Positions 45,242-53,202 of a stretch of 64,000 nucleotides of DNA are shown here, one piece after another (position 1 is the first letter of the stretch; each line of letters begins with the position of its first letter). The notes beneath the pieces are model-generated. The model saw only the letters and a list, made by a program, of their open reading frames with translations. It searched no databases and had not been told where the DNA came from. The DNA lies in contig CAXSAZ010000004.1 of assembly GCA_964235485.1 (NCBI GenBank), forward strand, positions 141,004 to 205,003, in the 5' to 3' direction. The DNA is from CAHJXG01 sp964235485 (GTDB lineage Bacteria; Pseudomonadota; Alphaproteobacteria; Acetobacterales; Acetobacteraceae). Both the position numbers and the translations under genes were made by a program.

Positions 45242-45877
45242 TCAGGACGCCACGGCGTCCAGCAGCCGGCTTGGCGCCTGCGCCCCGGCCTGCGCCGGCA
45301 TGCCCACGGCCGCCGCCTGCGCTTCGGCCACCGTCCGGGACAGGATGGCGGCGACCCGGGCCGCGTCGGGCAGGGAGCGCAGCATCGGCTCCGGGCAGCG
45401 CAGGCGCCACGGGCGCGCGTGCGGCCACAGCTTGGCATAAGCGACGGCCCGGCCCGGCTTCAGCCGGATCGGCATGTCGCCCGTGCGCCCCTCCGACACC
45501 GCCACCGCGCCGATCAGCCGCATCGGCAGCGCCAGCGTCGCGGTCAGGGCGACGCCGTATTGCATCAGCACCCGCTGGTTGGTGACGGTGTAAAGCGTGG
45601 TCCGCCCGGTCGCCCAGGCCACCGCCGCCACGCCGGCCACCACCAGCCCGCCCAGCAGCACCAGCGGCGCGATGTCGCGCACCGCCTGCCATGGCGGCAG
45701 GCCCCCCGCCCGGGCCGCGACGGCGTTGGCGAACACCAGGGCGCACAGCCACAGCACCACCGCGCGGATGTGGAACGCGCCGGTTGCCAGCGCGCGCCAG
45801 CACGGACGCCCCTGCCAGATCAGGACCTCCCCCGGGCGCAACGCCGGGGATGGCGGCCGGGCGAGCACACCATTCAC
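45242..45877 (-). CDS. puhB: Photosynthetic complex assembly protein PuhB
   Basis: This 211-residue membrane protein has two hydrophobic helices (AVVLWLCALVFANAVAA and APLVLLGGLVVAGVAAVAWA) followed by a bacterial PH-like domain (RTTLYTVTNQRVLMQYGVAL, then PMRLIGAVAVSEG). This is the architecture of PuhB, an assembly factor of the reaction centre in Rhodobacter. The start is a GTG that overlaps the puhA stop (GTGA). It is the last gene of the pufLMC-puhAB unit; no puhC or puhE follows. Confidence 0.88.
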   Translation of the reverse strand: MNGVLARPPSPALRPGEVLIWQGRPCWRALATGAFHIRAVVLWLCALVFANAVAARAGGLPPWQAVRDIAPLVLLGGLVVAGVAAVAWATGRTTLYTVTNQRVLMQYGVALTATLALPMRLIGAVAVSEGRTGDMPIRLKPGRAVAYAKLWPHARPWRLRCPEPMLRSLPDAARVAAILSRTVAEAQAAAVGMPAQAGAQAPSRLLDAVAS

Positions 45878-46647
45878 AGCGCCACCCCGTCCGAATAGAA
45901 ACGCCCGCCGGCGTAGTAGGCGTTCACCATGTCTTCCTCCCGCGCAGTGATGCTGTCCGGCGCCCGGGGGCGTGGCACGTCGTTGAACTGGCCCCGGTGC
46001 AGGGCGGTCACGCGGATGTCGCGCTCGCGCTCGTTCACGTCGCAATGATGGATCGGCAGCAGCACCCGGCCGGTGCCCCCGCCTTCACCCAAGCCCTGGC
46101 CCTCGTCCAGGCTGATCTCCAGGTAGCGCAGGATCTTCACGCCGCGGTCCACCCACAGCTCCTCGACCCGGCCCACGGGCAGAAAGCGGATGTCCAGCAC
46201 CCGCATCCCGCGCAGGTCGGTTTCGCCGGGCATCACGTCCCAGCCCTCGGCGGCGCGCAGCGGCTGCACCTGCGGCTCGTTGTCCGCCATCAGGAACGGC
46301 TTGTCGTGGCGCATGACATAGGTGCCCGGCCCCACCGCGGCGGTCAGCGGGTTGCCGTCCGGCACCAGCGGGCCGCCGGCGAAGCGGAACTGCGGATGGG
46401 CGCGCACCGGCGGCGCCGGGTCGTGGTGCGGCTGGGCGGTGGCGCTGCCGTCCAAGCGCAGCAAAGGGCGGGACGGCGGCAAGAGCATCGGCCCGGCCAG
46501 CGGGGGCAGGCCCAGGTTGTCCTTGGGATAGCCTTCCCGCTGGTCCTCGCGTCGCAGCAGCAGCACGATGCCGATGAACGCCAGGAAGAACAGCCACCAC
46601 GCGGCCTGGGCCACGTCGATGTACTCGGTGATCGCGCCTGCTTGCAT
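45874..46647 (-). CDS. puhA: Photosynthetic reaction centre H subunit
   Basis: This 257-residue subunit has one N-terminal membrane helix (AQAAWWLFFLAFIGIVLLL), the DQREGYPKDNLG segment after it and a large cytoplasmic PRC-barrel (RVLDIRFLPVGRVEELWVDR, YLEIS) that shields the quinone side of L and M. It lies 13 bases after pufC with a GAGG ribosome site, so it is co-transcribed with pufLMC. In most purple bacteria puhA is instead in a separate bch-lhaA-puh operon. It is coupled to puhB. Confidence 0.96.
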   Translation of the reverse strand: MQAGAITEYIDVAQAAWWLFFLAFIGIVLLLRREDQREGYPKDNLGLPPLAGPMLLPPSRPLLRLDGSATAQPHHDPAPPVRAHPQFRFAGGPLVPDGNPLTAAVGPGTYVMRHDKPFLMADNEPQVQPLRAAEGWDVMPGETDLRGMRVLDIRFLPVGRVEELWVDRGVKILRYLEISLDEGQGLGEGGGTGRVLLPIHHCDVNERERDIRVTALHRGQFNDVPRPRAPDSITAREEDMVNAYYAGGRFYSDGVAL

Positions 46648-46660
46648 GGGGGGAACCTCG

Positions 46661-47716
46661 TCAGCGTGCGGCGGCGGTGGTGGTGGCGGGCGTGAGCGCG
46701 GGGTAGTCGCGCACCATGTTGGCGCCGTTCAGTGGCTGGGGAACGCCCTGGTGGCAGGTGGCGCACACCACCAGGCCGTTGCCCTGCTGCACCCCGCGCT
46801 GCCGCGCCGGGATCACCGGCAGGTCGGTTTCCTGCACCCGCTCCCGGGTTTGCGGAATGGCGGCGGCGACCTCCAGCAGGAAGTTCCTGTTCAGGTCCCG
46901 CACCAGGCGCAGCGCGTTGTAGCCGGTCCAGCGCTGGGGCGTGCTTTCGTTCCAATCCCACAAGGCGCGCGAGTTGTGGCAATAGCCGCAATTGACGCCG
47001 ATGCCGTCCGAGTACTGCATCATCATCTCGTAAACGCGCTTGGCGACGACCTGGGCCGCGACGCGGTGGGTCGGCAGGGCGGTGTCGGACTGCACGTGGA
47101 TCGGCTCGTCGCCCACGTACCACTCGTCCCACCCGTTGTCGGGGAAGAACTTGCGCACGGTGTCGGCGGATTCCTGCCAGTTGTCCCGCTTGGCGACGAA
47201 GCGGCGCTGTGGCATGGGCGCCTGCGGGAACCAGGTTTCCGACGGCACGGGCTGGCCGCGGTGGCAGGAATAGCAGGTGACGCCGCTGGGCTCGACGTGC
47301 TCCTTCCAGTCGGCGTTCAGGTGCCGGGTCATCCGGAGCATGACGCGCGCGGCGGCTTTGGCGGGCTTGGCGTCCGACGCCCAGTCGTCCCCGGCGTGGC
47401 AGAAGCCGCAACCTTCCCGCGGCGACACCCATTGGGTGATGGCCTGCTGCGTCCGCATGAACTCGGCGGCGCTCACGTCGGTCAGCACCTGGACGTTCTT
47501 GTAAACCTCCGTCGCCATGGGGCCGCCGGCCTCGGCGGGCGGCAGCGGGGCGGGGGCCTTGTTGGAGGCGAGCCAGGTCCGCGCCGGCTCGAACTGGACG
47601 CCCTGGGGGAAGCTCATCTCCGTGCCCCGGGGCGTGTGCTCCCAGGTCGGCACGAACAGGACGAACGCGGCGCCGGCCAGCAAGGCGGCGCCCGCGGCGA
47701 GGGTGATGGACTTCAC
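46661..47716 (-). CDS. pufC: Tetrahaem cytochrome c subunit of the reaction centre
   Basis: This 351-residue periplasmic subunit carries four haem motifs, CGFCH, CYSCH, CGYCH and CATCH, with the methionine/histidine-bearing helices between them, and donates electrons to the oxidised special pair. The N-terminus (MKSITLAAGAALLAGAAFVLF) is hydrophobic without a lipobox cysteine, so it is probably anchored by an uncleaved helix instead of a lipid. The start is a GTG that overlaps the pufM stop (GTGA). Confidence 0.96.
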   Translation of the reverse strand: MKSITLAAGAALLAGAAFVLFVPTWEHTPRGTEMSFPQGVQFEPARTWLASNKAPAPLPPAEAGGPMATEVYKNVQVLTDVSAAEFMRTQQAITQWVSPREGCGFCHAGDDWASDAKPAKAAARVMLRMTRHLNADWKEHVEPSGVTCYSCHRGQPVPSETWFPQAPMPQRRFVAKRDNWQESADTVRKFFPDNGWDEWYVGDEPIHVQSDTALPTHRVAAQVVAKRVYEMMMQYSDGIGVNCGYCHNSRALWDWNESTPQRWTGYNALRLVRDLNRNFLLEVAAAIPQTRERVQETDLPVIPARQRGVQQGNGLVVCATCHQGVPQPLNGANMVRDYPALTPATTTAAAR

Positions 47717-48729
47717 CGCGCCGGCTCCGGCTGGCGCACGTCCAGTTGCGGCAGGCGCGGCGCCATGCCGGGCGGCAGGCTGTCCGGGATCGGCTGCACG
47801 CGGGCGTATTGCGGCGCGATGCCGTGCTTCACGCCCCACAGGAACCAGTTGTCCACCACGGTTCCGGTCATCAGGATGCCGATGCCGCCGGTCAGCGTGG
47901 TCAGCGTCGCGAAGGTGAACAGCCAGCGGTGGACGGAATCGAAGTTGGCATTGAACCCCATGGTCCAGCGCCAGAACAAGGAGCCGCGCTCCATGGCGGT
48001 GCCGGGGTCGGTGATCTCGTGGGTTTCGCGCTCGCCGCCGAACTTGGCGACCGCCAGGATGGTGCCGCCGTGCATGGCGAACAGCATGGTCGAGCCGTAC
48101 AGGAACACGATGGAAAGCATGTGGAACGGGTTGTAGAAGATGTTGCCGTAACGGAGCGAGAACGTGGCCGTCCAGTTCAGGTGCTCGATGATCCCGAACG
48201 GCACCGCCTCCGACCAGGACCCCATCAGGATCGGCCGGATGAAGCCCAGCACCAGGTAAAGCCAGATCGCCGAGGCGAAGGCCCAGCACACATGCGTGCC
48301 CATCCCCAGCGCCCGCGCCCGGCGGTACATGCGCACCCACCACAACAGGATGGACGCCGTGAGGAAGAACCCGGCCATCAGCCACCAGCCGCCGTCCTCC
48401 AGCGGCGGGAACAAGGACAGGCCCTGCTTGGCCGAGGGCGGCTCCAGCGCCAGGAAGGGCAGCATCTTGATGAAGCGGAGGACGTTCCAGTCCACGGAGG
48501 CCCACATGTTGAGGCCGATGATCTCGATCGCGATGAAGCCGCAGATGATGGAGGCGAGGCCCAGCCCGCCCAGGTAGGTCGGCCCCACCTGGTTCTCGCC
48601 GATGCGGCCGAGCCAGCGGGAGCGGAACGGGCGGAGGCGCCGGGGCGCGCTGCCGCGGGGCAGCGGGAGGCCCATCTCGTCGGGGCCTTGCAGCTCGAAG
48701 GACGTGAACAGGGTGTGGTAGCGGGCCAT
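47713..48729 (-). CDS. pufM: Photosynthetic reaction centre M subunit
   Basis: This 338-residue subunit has five membrane helices. Conserved sites are the BChl ligands His in EHLNW and in YNPFHMLS (special pair), the iron ligands in FAMHGG, FGGERE and HRW, the tyrosine in SIVFLYG and the quinone-site tryptophan in LFWRWTMGFN. A long C-terminal tail (VQPIPDSLPPG onward) matches M chains that bind a cytochrome subunit. GRIGENQVGP puts a glutamate at the M43/M44 position. The ATG at 48729 has AGGAG ahead. Confidence 0.97.
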   Translation of the reverse strand: MARYHTLFTSFELQGPDEMGLPLPRGSAPRRLRPFRSRWLGRIGENQVGPTYLGGLGLASIICGFIAIEIIGLNMWASVDWNVLRFIKMLPFLALEPPSAKQGLSLFPPLEDGGWWLMAGFFLTASILLWWVRMYRRARALGMGTHVCWAFASAIWLYLVLGFIRPILMGSWSEAVPFGIIEHLNWTATFSLRYGNIFYNPFHMLSIVFLYGSTMLFAMHGGTILAVAKFGGERETHEITDPGTAMERGSLFWRWTMGFNANFDSVHRWLFTFATLTTLTGGIGILMTGTVVDNWFLWGVKHGIAPQYARVQPIPDSLPPGMAPRLPQLDVRQPEPAR

Positions 48730-48749
48730 GGCGGCGGCTCCTGCAAGGG

Positions 48750-49589
48750 TCAGTTGAAGCCGGCGGCGCTCCAGATCGGGAGGTGCAGGTACCAGTCCCA
48801 CCAGTACGGCCAGCCGCGGGTCCAAACGGTGCCGGAGATCAGGATGCAGACCGCGCTCCACACCCCGGCGTTGATCGCCAGGAAGAAGCCCAGCCGGTGG
48901 ATGCCCAGCTCGCCGATGGAGTAGGCGATGGTGTCGCGGAAGTACACGCTTTCATGCTCGGCCGTTTTCACGCGCCCGCCCGGCGGCGGGTGGGCGGAGG
49001 CGAGGATTTCCCCGCTGTGCAGCGCCAGCGCGAAGGTCGTGGTGAAGAAGAACGTCACCGCCAGCATGTGCGCGGGGTTGTAATGGAAGTGCAGGTATTG
49101 GTAGCCGGTGTTGCTGACCCAATCGAGGTGGCTCATGATCCCGTACGGGAAGCCGTAGCCCCAAGCGCCCATCAGCACCGGCCGGATCACCACCAGGCTG
49201 ACATAAGCGAAGATGGCCGCGGAAAAGCCGATGGGCACGTGGTAGCCCATGCCCAGCTTGCGCGCGATCTCCACCTGGCGCAGCGCCCAGGACACGAAGG
49301 CCACGATGGCGAAGAAGGTGATCCACTGCCAAAGCCCGCCATCCCCCAAGGGAGCGAAGGCCAGGCCCCGGCTGATCGGCGGCGGGTTGATGGTGATGGC
49401 GAAGGGCTGCCAGGTCGGCCCGGTGGCGGCGCCGTAGAAGATCAGCAGCGTGCCGAGCAAGGCGGAAGCGGCGGCGGTGACGCCGAAGAAGCCCACGTAG
49501 AACGGGCCGACCCAGAAATCGAACAACTCGCCGCCGACCAGGGTGCCGCCGCGGACCCGGTATTTCGCTTCGTAGGACAGAAGGGCCAT
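48750..49589 (-). CDS. pufL: Photosynthetic reaction centre L subunit
   Basis: This 279-residue subunit has five membrane helices. His154 (SHLDW) and His174 (YNPAHM) are the BChl ligands, and His191 (LALHSG) and His231 (GIHRLG) the iron ligands, each offset by one (start Met) from the usual numbering. The QB site has Glu-Ser in EHESVYFRD where most enzymes have Glu-Asp or Glu-Asn. It is the first gene of the operon: the 86 bases before it contain no pufB or pufA, only a promoter region shared with a divergent gene. Confidence 0.97.
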   Translation of the reverse strand: MALLSYEAKYRVRGGTLVGGELFDFWVGPFYVGFFGVTAAASALLGTLLIFYGAATGPTWQPFAITINPPPISRGLAFAPLGDGGLWQWITFFAIVAFVSWALRQVEIARKLGMGYHVPIGFSAAIFAYVSLVVIRPVLMGAWGYGFPYGIMSHLDWVSNTGYQYLHFHYNPAHMLAVTFFFTTTFALALHSGEILASAHPPPGGRVKTAEHESVYFRDTIAYSIGELGIHRLGFFLAINAGVWSAVCILISGTVWTRGWPYWWDWYLHLPIWSAAGFN

Positions 49590-49614
49590 TGCGCGCTCCG
49601 GTTACCCCTTGTCC

Positions 49615-49634
49615 CTGTCAGTAAAACCTGACAG
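49615..49634. promoter_or_regulatory. PpsR/CrtJ-type operator ahead of pufL
   Basis: CTGTCAG-taaaac-CTGACAG is a perfect 7-bp inverted repeat and contains TGT-N12-ACA (49616-49633), the consensus for the redox- and light-responsive repressors PpsR/CrtJ. On the pufL strand it falls within a possible promoter (TTGACG, 17 bases, TACTGA), so a bound protein would block RNA polymerase. The pufL start is 26 bases from the palindrome. Confidence 0.75.
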
Positions 49635-49675
49635 TTTTTGCGTCAATCAAGAGTGACACTTAAGGGGAGTGCCCG

Positions 49676-50023
49676 ATGAGTTCTCACAGATACGTGATGG
49701 TGGCCGCCCTGGCAGCTTTGGCCGCCGCGGCGCCGGCCTCCGCCTGGGCGGACCGCGCCGCGCGGGCGACGTTCCTGCGCGCCGGACCGGGCTTGCACTA
49801 CGCCGTGACGGACGAGGTGGACCGCGAAGCGAACCTCGACGTGCTGCGCTGCGCCGACGCCTGGTGCAAGGTCCGGTTCGAGGGCGCGGTCGGCTGGGTG
49901 GAGGCCGCAACGGTGACGGCGCAGGCCGCGCCGGCGCCGCAGCCGAAAGGCACGGAACCGTGCTTCGAGGACCGGCAAGCCGGATACGGCAAGGGGGAGC
50001 GCACCCGCTTCTGCCCGCGCTGA
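49676..50023 (+). CDS. Exported SH3-like domain protein
   Basis: This 115-residue protein has a signal peptide (MSSHRYVMVAALAALAAAAPASAWA) followed by one bacterial SH3 domain: ATFLRAGPGLHYAVTDEVDR, ANLDVLRCADAWCKVRFEG and GWVEAATV, with two cysteines that may pair. Such domains bind peptidoglycan or stabilise envelope proteins. The ATG follows AAGGGGAG. It diverges from pufL and shares the 86-base control region, so the PpsR-type site may affect it as well. Confidence 0.82.
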   Translation: MSSHRYVMVAALAALAAAAPASAWADRAARATFLRAGPGLHYAVTDEVDREANLDVLRCADAWCKVRFEGAVGWVEAATVTAQAAPAPQPKGTEPCFEDRQAGYGKGERTRFCPR

Positions 50024-50061
50024 AGGGCGGCGGGACCGGCGCGGCGGCGCATGGCCGGCAG

Positions 50062-51465
50062 GTGGCGCGGGATTTGGACCTGCTGCGCCTGCCGCCTCCG
50101 CCCTGGACCGCCGCGGCCACCGGCCCGGACGGGGCGGCGGCGGCCGACGTGATCGTGGTCGGCGCCGGCATGTACGGCGTCGCCGCGACCGCCGCCCTGC
50201 TTATGAAGGGCCTCCGCGTCCTCATGCTGGACCGCGCGCCCGAGGGTCAGGAAGGCCCGTGGATCACCTATGCCCGCATGGAAACCCTGCGCAGCCCCAA
50301 GCACCTGCCCGGGATCGCCCTCGGCATCCCGTCGCTGACCTATCGCGCCTGGCACGAGGCCCGGTTCGGCGCCGCGGCCTGGGATGCGCTCGTGAAGGTC
50401 CCGAACGGGCTGTGGCAGGACTACTTGACCTGGGTGCGGACCGTGCTCCGTTTGCCGCTGCGGAGCGGGGTTGCCGTGGAGCGCATCGCCCCCGGCGCCG
50501 GGCTGGTCGCCTTGGACGTGACGGAGGCGGGCGTCCGGCGGACCCTCCATGCCCGCCGGGTGGTGCTGGCCAGCGGGCGGGCCGGCATGGGCTTCGCCGT
50601 GCCGGACTGGGTGGACTGCGCTTTGTGGCCGGACCGGGCGGCGCACACGGCCGAGCGCATCGACTTCGACGCCCTGCGCGGGCGCGCGGTGGCGGTGGTC
50701 GGCGCGGGGCCGTCCGCCTGGGACAACGCCGCCACGGCCTTGGAGCAGGGCGCGCGCCGGGTCGATATGTATGTGCGCCGGCGGGAGCTGCCGCAAATCA
50801 ACAAGGGCCGCGGCGCGGCGACGCCGGGCTTCTTCGAGGGCTGGGCCGGGCTGCCGGCGGCGGAGAAGTGGCGCATCCTCGCCTTTCTGCACGACCTGCA
50901 GGCCCCGCCGCCGCACGAGACGGTGCTGCGCACGGTGCGCCAGGCCGGGTTCCACATCCACTTCGGCACCGAGCTGCGGGGCGCCGTGCGGTCGGAGGGC
51001 GGCATCCGGCTGGCCTTGCCGGACGGGGGGGCCGCGGGGGCGGATTTCCTGATCCTCGGCACGGGGTTCGACACCGACCTGCGGCGGTCGCCGGAGCTGG
51101 AGGGCGTCGCGGGCGCCATTGCCACCTGGGCCGATTGCTACGTCCCGCCCGCCGGGTTGCAGCGCCCCGGCCTCGGCCGCTTCCCCTGGCTCGGCGACGG
51201 GTTCGAGCTGACGGAGCGCACGCCCGGCGCTTGCCCCGGCCTGTCCCGCATCCACGCCTTCAACCATGCCGCCTTTGCCAGCCTCGGCGCCATCGCGTCG
51301 GACATTCCGGGCGTGTCCGCCGGGGCGGAGCGCCTGGCCCACGCGATGGCGGCGCACGTCTTCGCGGAGGACATCGCCCATGTCCGCCGCGAGCTGGAAG
51401 CCTTTGCCGAGCCGGAACTGCAAAACACGCCGTTCTTCGTGCCCGAACGCTTTGCGCGTCCCTGA
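50062..51465 (+). CDS. FAD/NAD(P)-dependent oxidoreductase (flavin monooxygenase-like)
   Basis: This 467-residue protein has two dinucleotide folds: VIVVGAGMYGVAATAALLMKG near residue 29-49 for FAD and VAVVGAGPSAWDNAATAL near residue 212-229 for NAD(P)H. An ILGTGFDTDLR motif near the C-terminal third is like the ATGF/ATGY box of flavin monooxygenases. The start is uncertain: a GTG at 50062 is the first in-frame codon with a reasonable family length, 39 bases after the SH3 gene. The substrate is unknown; lysine/ornithine N-hydroxylases and Baeyer-Villiger enzymes are related. Confidence 0.78.
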   Translation: MARDLDLLRLPPPPWTAAATGPDGAAAADVIVVGAGMYGVAATAALLMKGLRVLMLDRAPEGQEGPWITYARMETLRSPKHLPGIALGIPSLTYRAWHEARFGAAAWDALVKVPNGLWQDYLTWVRTVLRLPLRSGVAVERIAPGAGLVALDVTEAGVRRTLHARRVVLASGRAGMGFAVPDWVDCALWPDRAAHTAERIDFDALRGRAVAVVGAGPSAWDNAATALEQGARRVDMYVRRRELPQINKGRGAATPGFFEGWAGLPAAEKWRILAFLHDLQAPPPHETVLRTVRQAGFHIHFGTELRGAVRSEGGIRLALPDGGAAGADFLILGTGFDTDLRRSPELEGVAGAIATWADCYVPPAGLQRPGLGRFPWLGDGFELTERTPGACPGLSRIHAFNHAAFASLGAIASDIPGVSAGAERLAHAMAAHVFAEDIAHVRRELEAFAEPELQNTPFFVPERFARP

Positions 51466-51467
51466 GT

Positions 51468-51580
51468 GCGGCTGATGGTCACCCATCCTACGCGGCCCAT
51501 GCCGTAGGATGGGTGACCATCAGCCGCGTAGGACGGATAAGCGAAGCGTCATCCGTCATGGATGGAAGGCATTCGGCCGC
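51468..51580. repeat. Family A copy A5 fused to family B copy B4
   Basis: The arms 51468-51492 and 51503-51527 are perfect 25-base reverse complements around a 10-base loop, as in A1, but the arm sequences differ on both sides in a matched way. Directly attached is a family B hairpin, CGGAT-AAGCGAAGCGTC-ATCCG, then GGATGGAAGGCATTCGGCCGCC, also found after copy A7. The element separates the convergent oxidoreductase and ABC transporter genes. Confidence 0.9.
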
Positions 51581-51588
51581 CGGCATAG

Positions 51589-53202
51589 TCAGCCCGGCGG
51601 CACCCACCCCCGCCCCGGCACGGCGGCGACCAGGGCCTGCGTGTAGGGGTGCCGCGGCGCGCCCAGCACGGCGGCGGCCTCGCCCTGCTCCACCACGACG
51701 CCCGCGCGCATCACCGCCACCCGGTCGCAAACCTGCGCCGCCACCCGCAGGTCGTGAGTGATGAAGATCATCGACAATCCGAGCCGGGCGCGCAGGTCGG
51801 CCAGCAGCCGGAGCACCTGCGCCTGCACGGACACGTCGAGCGCGGACACCGCCTCGTCCGCCACCAGCACCTCCGGACGCAGGGCCAGGGCGCGGGCCAG
51901 GCCGATGCGCTGGCGCTGGCCGCCGGAGAACTCGTGCGGGAAGCGGCCCATCGCGTCCGGCGCCAAGCCCACCAGCGCGAACAGTTCCCGCGCCCGGGCC
52001 GTCGCCTCCGCCCGGCCCACGCCGTGCAGCATCGGCCCCTGCGCCACCAGCTCGCCCGCCCGGCGGCGCGGGTTCAAGGAAGCGAAGGGGTCCTGGAACA
52101 CCATCTGCACCCGCGCCGCCTGGCGCCGCATCTCCCGCCGGGGCAGACGCAGCAGGTCCGTGCCGTCCAGGCGGATGCTGCCGGCGTCCGGCTCCAGCAG
52201 GCGCACGATGCAGCGCGCCAGCGTCGATTTGCCGGACCCGCTTTCCCCCACGATGCCGAGCGTGCCGCCGCGGGGCAAAACGAGGCTCACGTCGTCCACC
52301 GCCCGCGTGACCCGGCCGCGCCGGAACAGGCCGGGCCGGCCAAACGTCTTGGACACGCCCTGCACCACCAGCACCGGGGGCGCTTCGGCGGGCGGCGGGA
52401 CGGCGGCGGCGGCGCGGGCCAGCGGCGGCACGGCGGCGATCAGGGCCTGGGTGTAGGGGTGCCGTGGCCGTTGCAGGATGTCCGCCGCCGGACCCTGCTC
52501 GACCACCCGCCCGGCCTGCATCACGGCCACGCGGTCGGCGATGTCGGCCACCACGCCGAAGTCATGGGTGATGAACAGCACCGCGGCGCCGCGGCGGCGC
52601 TGCAAATCCCGGATCAAGGCCAGGATCTGCGCCTGCGTCGTCACGTCCAGCGCCGTGGTCGGCTCGTCGGCGATCAGCACCGCCGGCTCCAGCGCGAGCG
52701 CGGTGGCGATCACCGCCCGCTGCCGCTGCCCGCCCGACAGCTCGTGCGGATAAGCGCGGGCGACGGAGGCCGGGTCGGGCAGCCGCACCTCCTCCAGCAA
52801 GGCCAGCACCCGGCGCCGGATGTCCCCGCGCGCCAGGTCCGTGTGCGCGGCGAACATCTCCCCAACCTGGTCGCCGATGCGGCGCAGCGGGTTGAGCGCG
52901 GTCATCGGGTCCTGGAACACGGTCGCGATCCCGGCGCCGCGCACCCGGCGCATCGCCGGCTCCGAAAGGGCCAGCAAATCGGTGCCCGCCAGCGCGACCC
53001 GCCCCGCGGCCACGCGCACGCCGGGCGGCAGCAGGCGCATGACGGCGCTGGCCGCCATCGACTTGCCGGACCCGCTTTCCCCCACCATGCACAGGATTTC
53101 GCCCGCATGGAGGCTGAACGACACGTCCTGCAGCGCGAACGGCCGGTCCGCGCCGGGCGGCAGCGCCACGGTCAAGCCGGCGACTTCCAGGACGGCGCTC
53201 AA
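51589..53202 (-). CDS. Fused dipeptide ABC transporter ATPase (DppD-DppF type)
   Basis: This 537-residue protein contains two complete ATPase domains in one chain. The first has Walker A GESGSGKS near 41-48, LSGGQRQRAVIATAL and Walker B VLIADEPTTALD. The second has GESGSGKSTLARC near residue 310, FSGGQRQRIGLARAL and VLVADEAVSALD; the second Walker B aspartate is followed by Glu-Ala instead of Glu-Pro. It powers the permease pair upstream. The start is a TTG overlapping the permease stop (TTGA), without a better alternative. Confidence 0.9.
   Translation of the reverse strand: MSAVLEVAGLTVALPPGADRPFALQDVSFSLHAGEILCMVGESGSGKSMAASAVMRLLPPGVRVAAGRVALAGTDLLALSEPAMRRVRGAGIATVFQDPMTALNPLRRIGDQVGEMFAAHTDLARGDIRRRVLALLEEVRLPDPASVARAYPHELSGGQRQRAVIATALALEPAVLIADEPTTALDVTTQAQILALIRDLQRRRGAAVLFITHDFGVVADIADRVAVMQAGRVVEQGPAADILQRPRHPYTQALIAAVPPLARAAAAVPPPAEAPPVLVVQGVSKTFGRPGLFRRGRVTRAVDDVSLVLPRGGTLGIVGESGSGKSTLARCIVRLLEPDAGSIRLDGTDLLRLPRREMRRQAARVQMVFQDPFASLNPRRRAGELVAQGPMLHGVGRAEATARARELFALVGLAPDAMGRFPHEFSGGQRQRIGLARALALRPEVLVADEAVSALDVSVQAQVLRLLADLRARLGLSMIFITHDLRVAAQVCDRVAVMRAGVVVEQGEAAAVLGAPRHPYTQALVAAVPGRGWVPPG

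Noticed and set aside
47713..48729. Apparent loss of a BChl-ligand histidine in PufM (FSLRYGN where Rhodobacter has FSLVHGN)
   Set aside because: Counting back 20 residues from the special-pair histidine shows that the accessory BChl ligand is the His of EHLNW, which is kept. The Tyr is also found in Blastochloris-type M chains.
49590..49675. Hidden pufBA genes upstream of pufL
   Set aside because: The gap is only 86 bases and is filled by the palindrome and ribosome sites; no frame long enough for an LH1 polypeptide exists on either strand.
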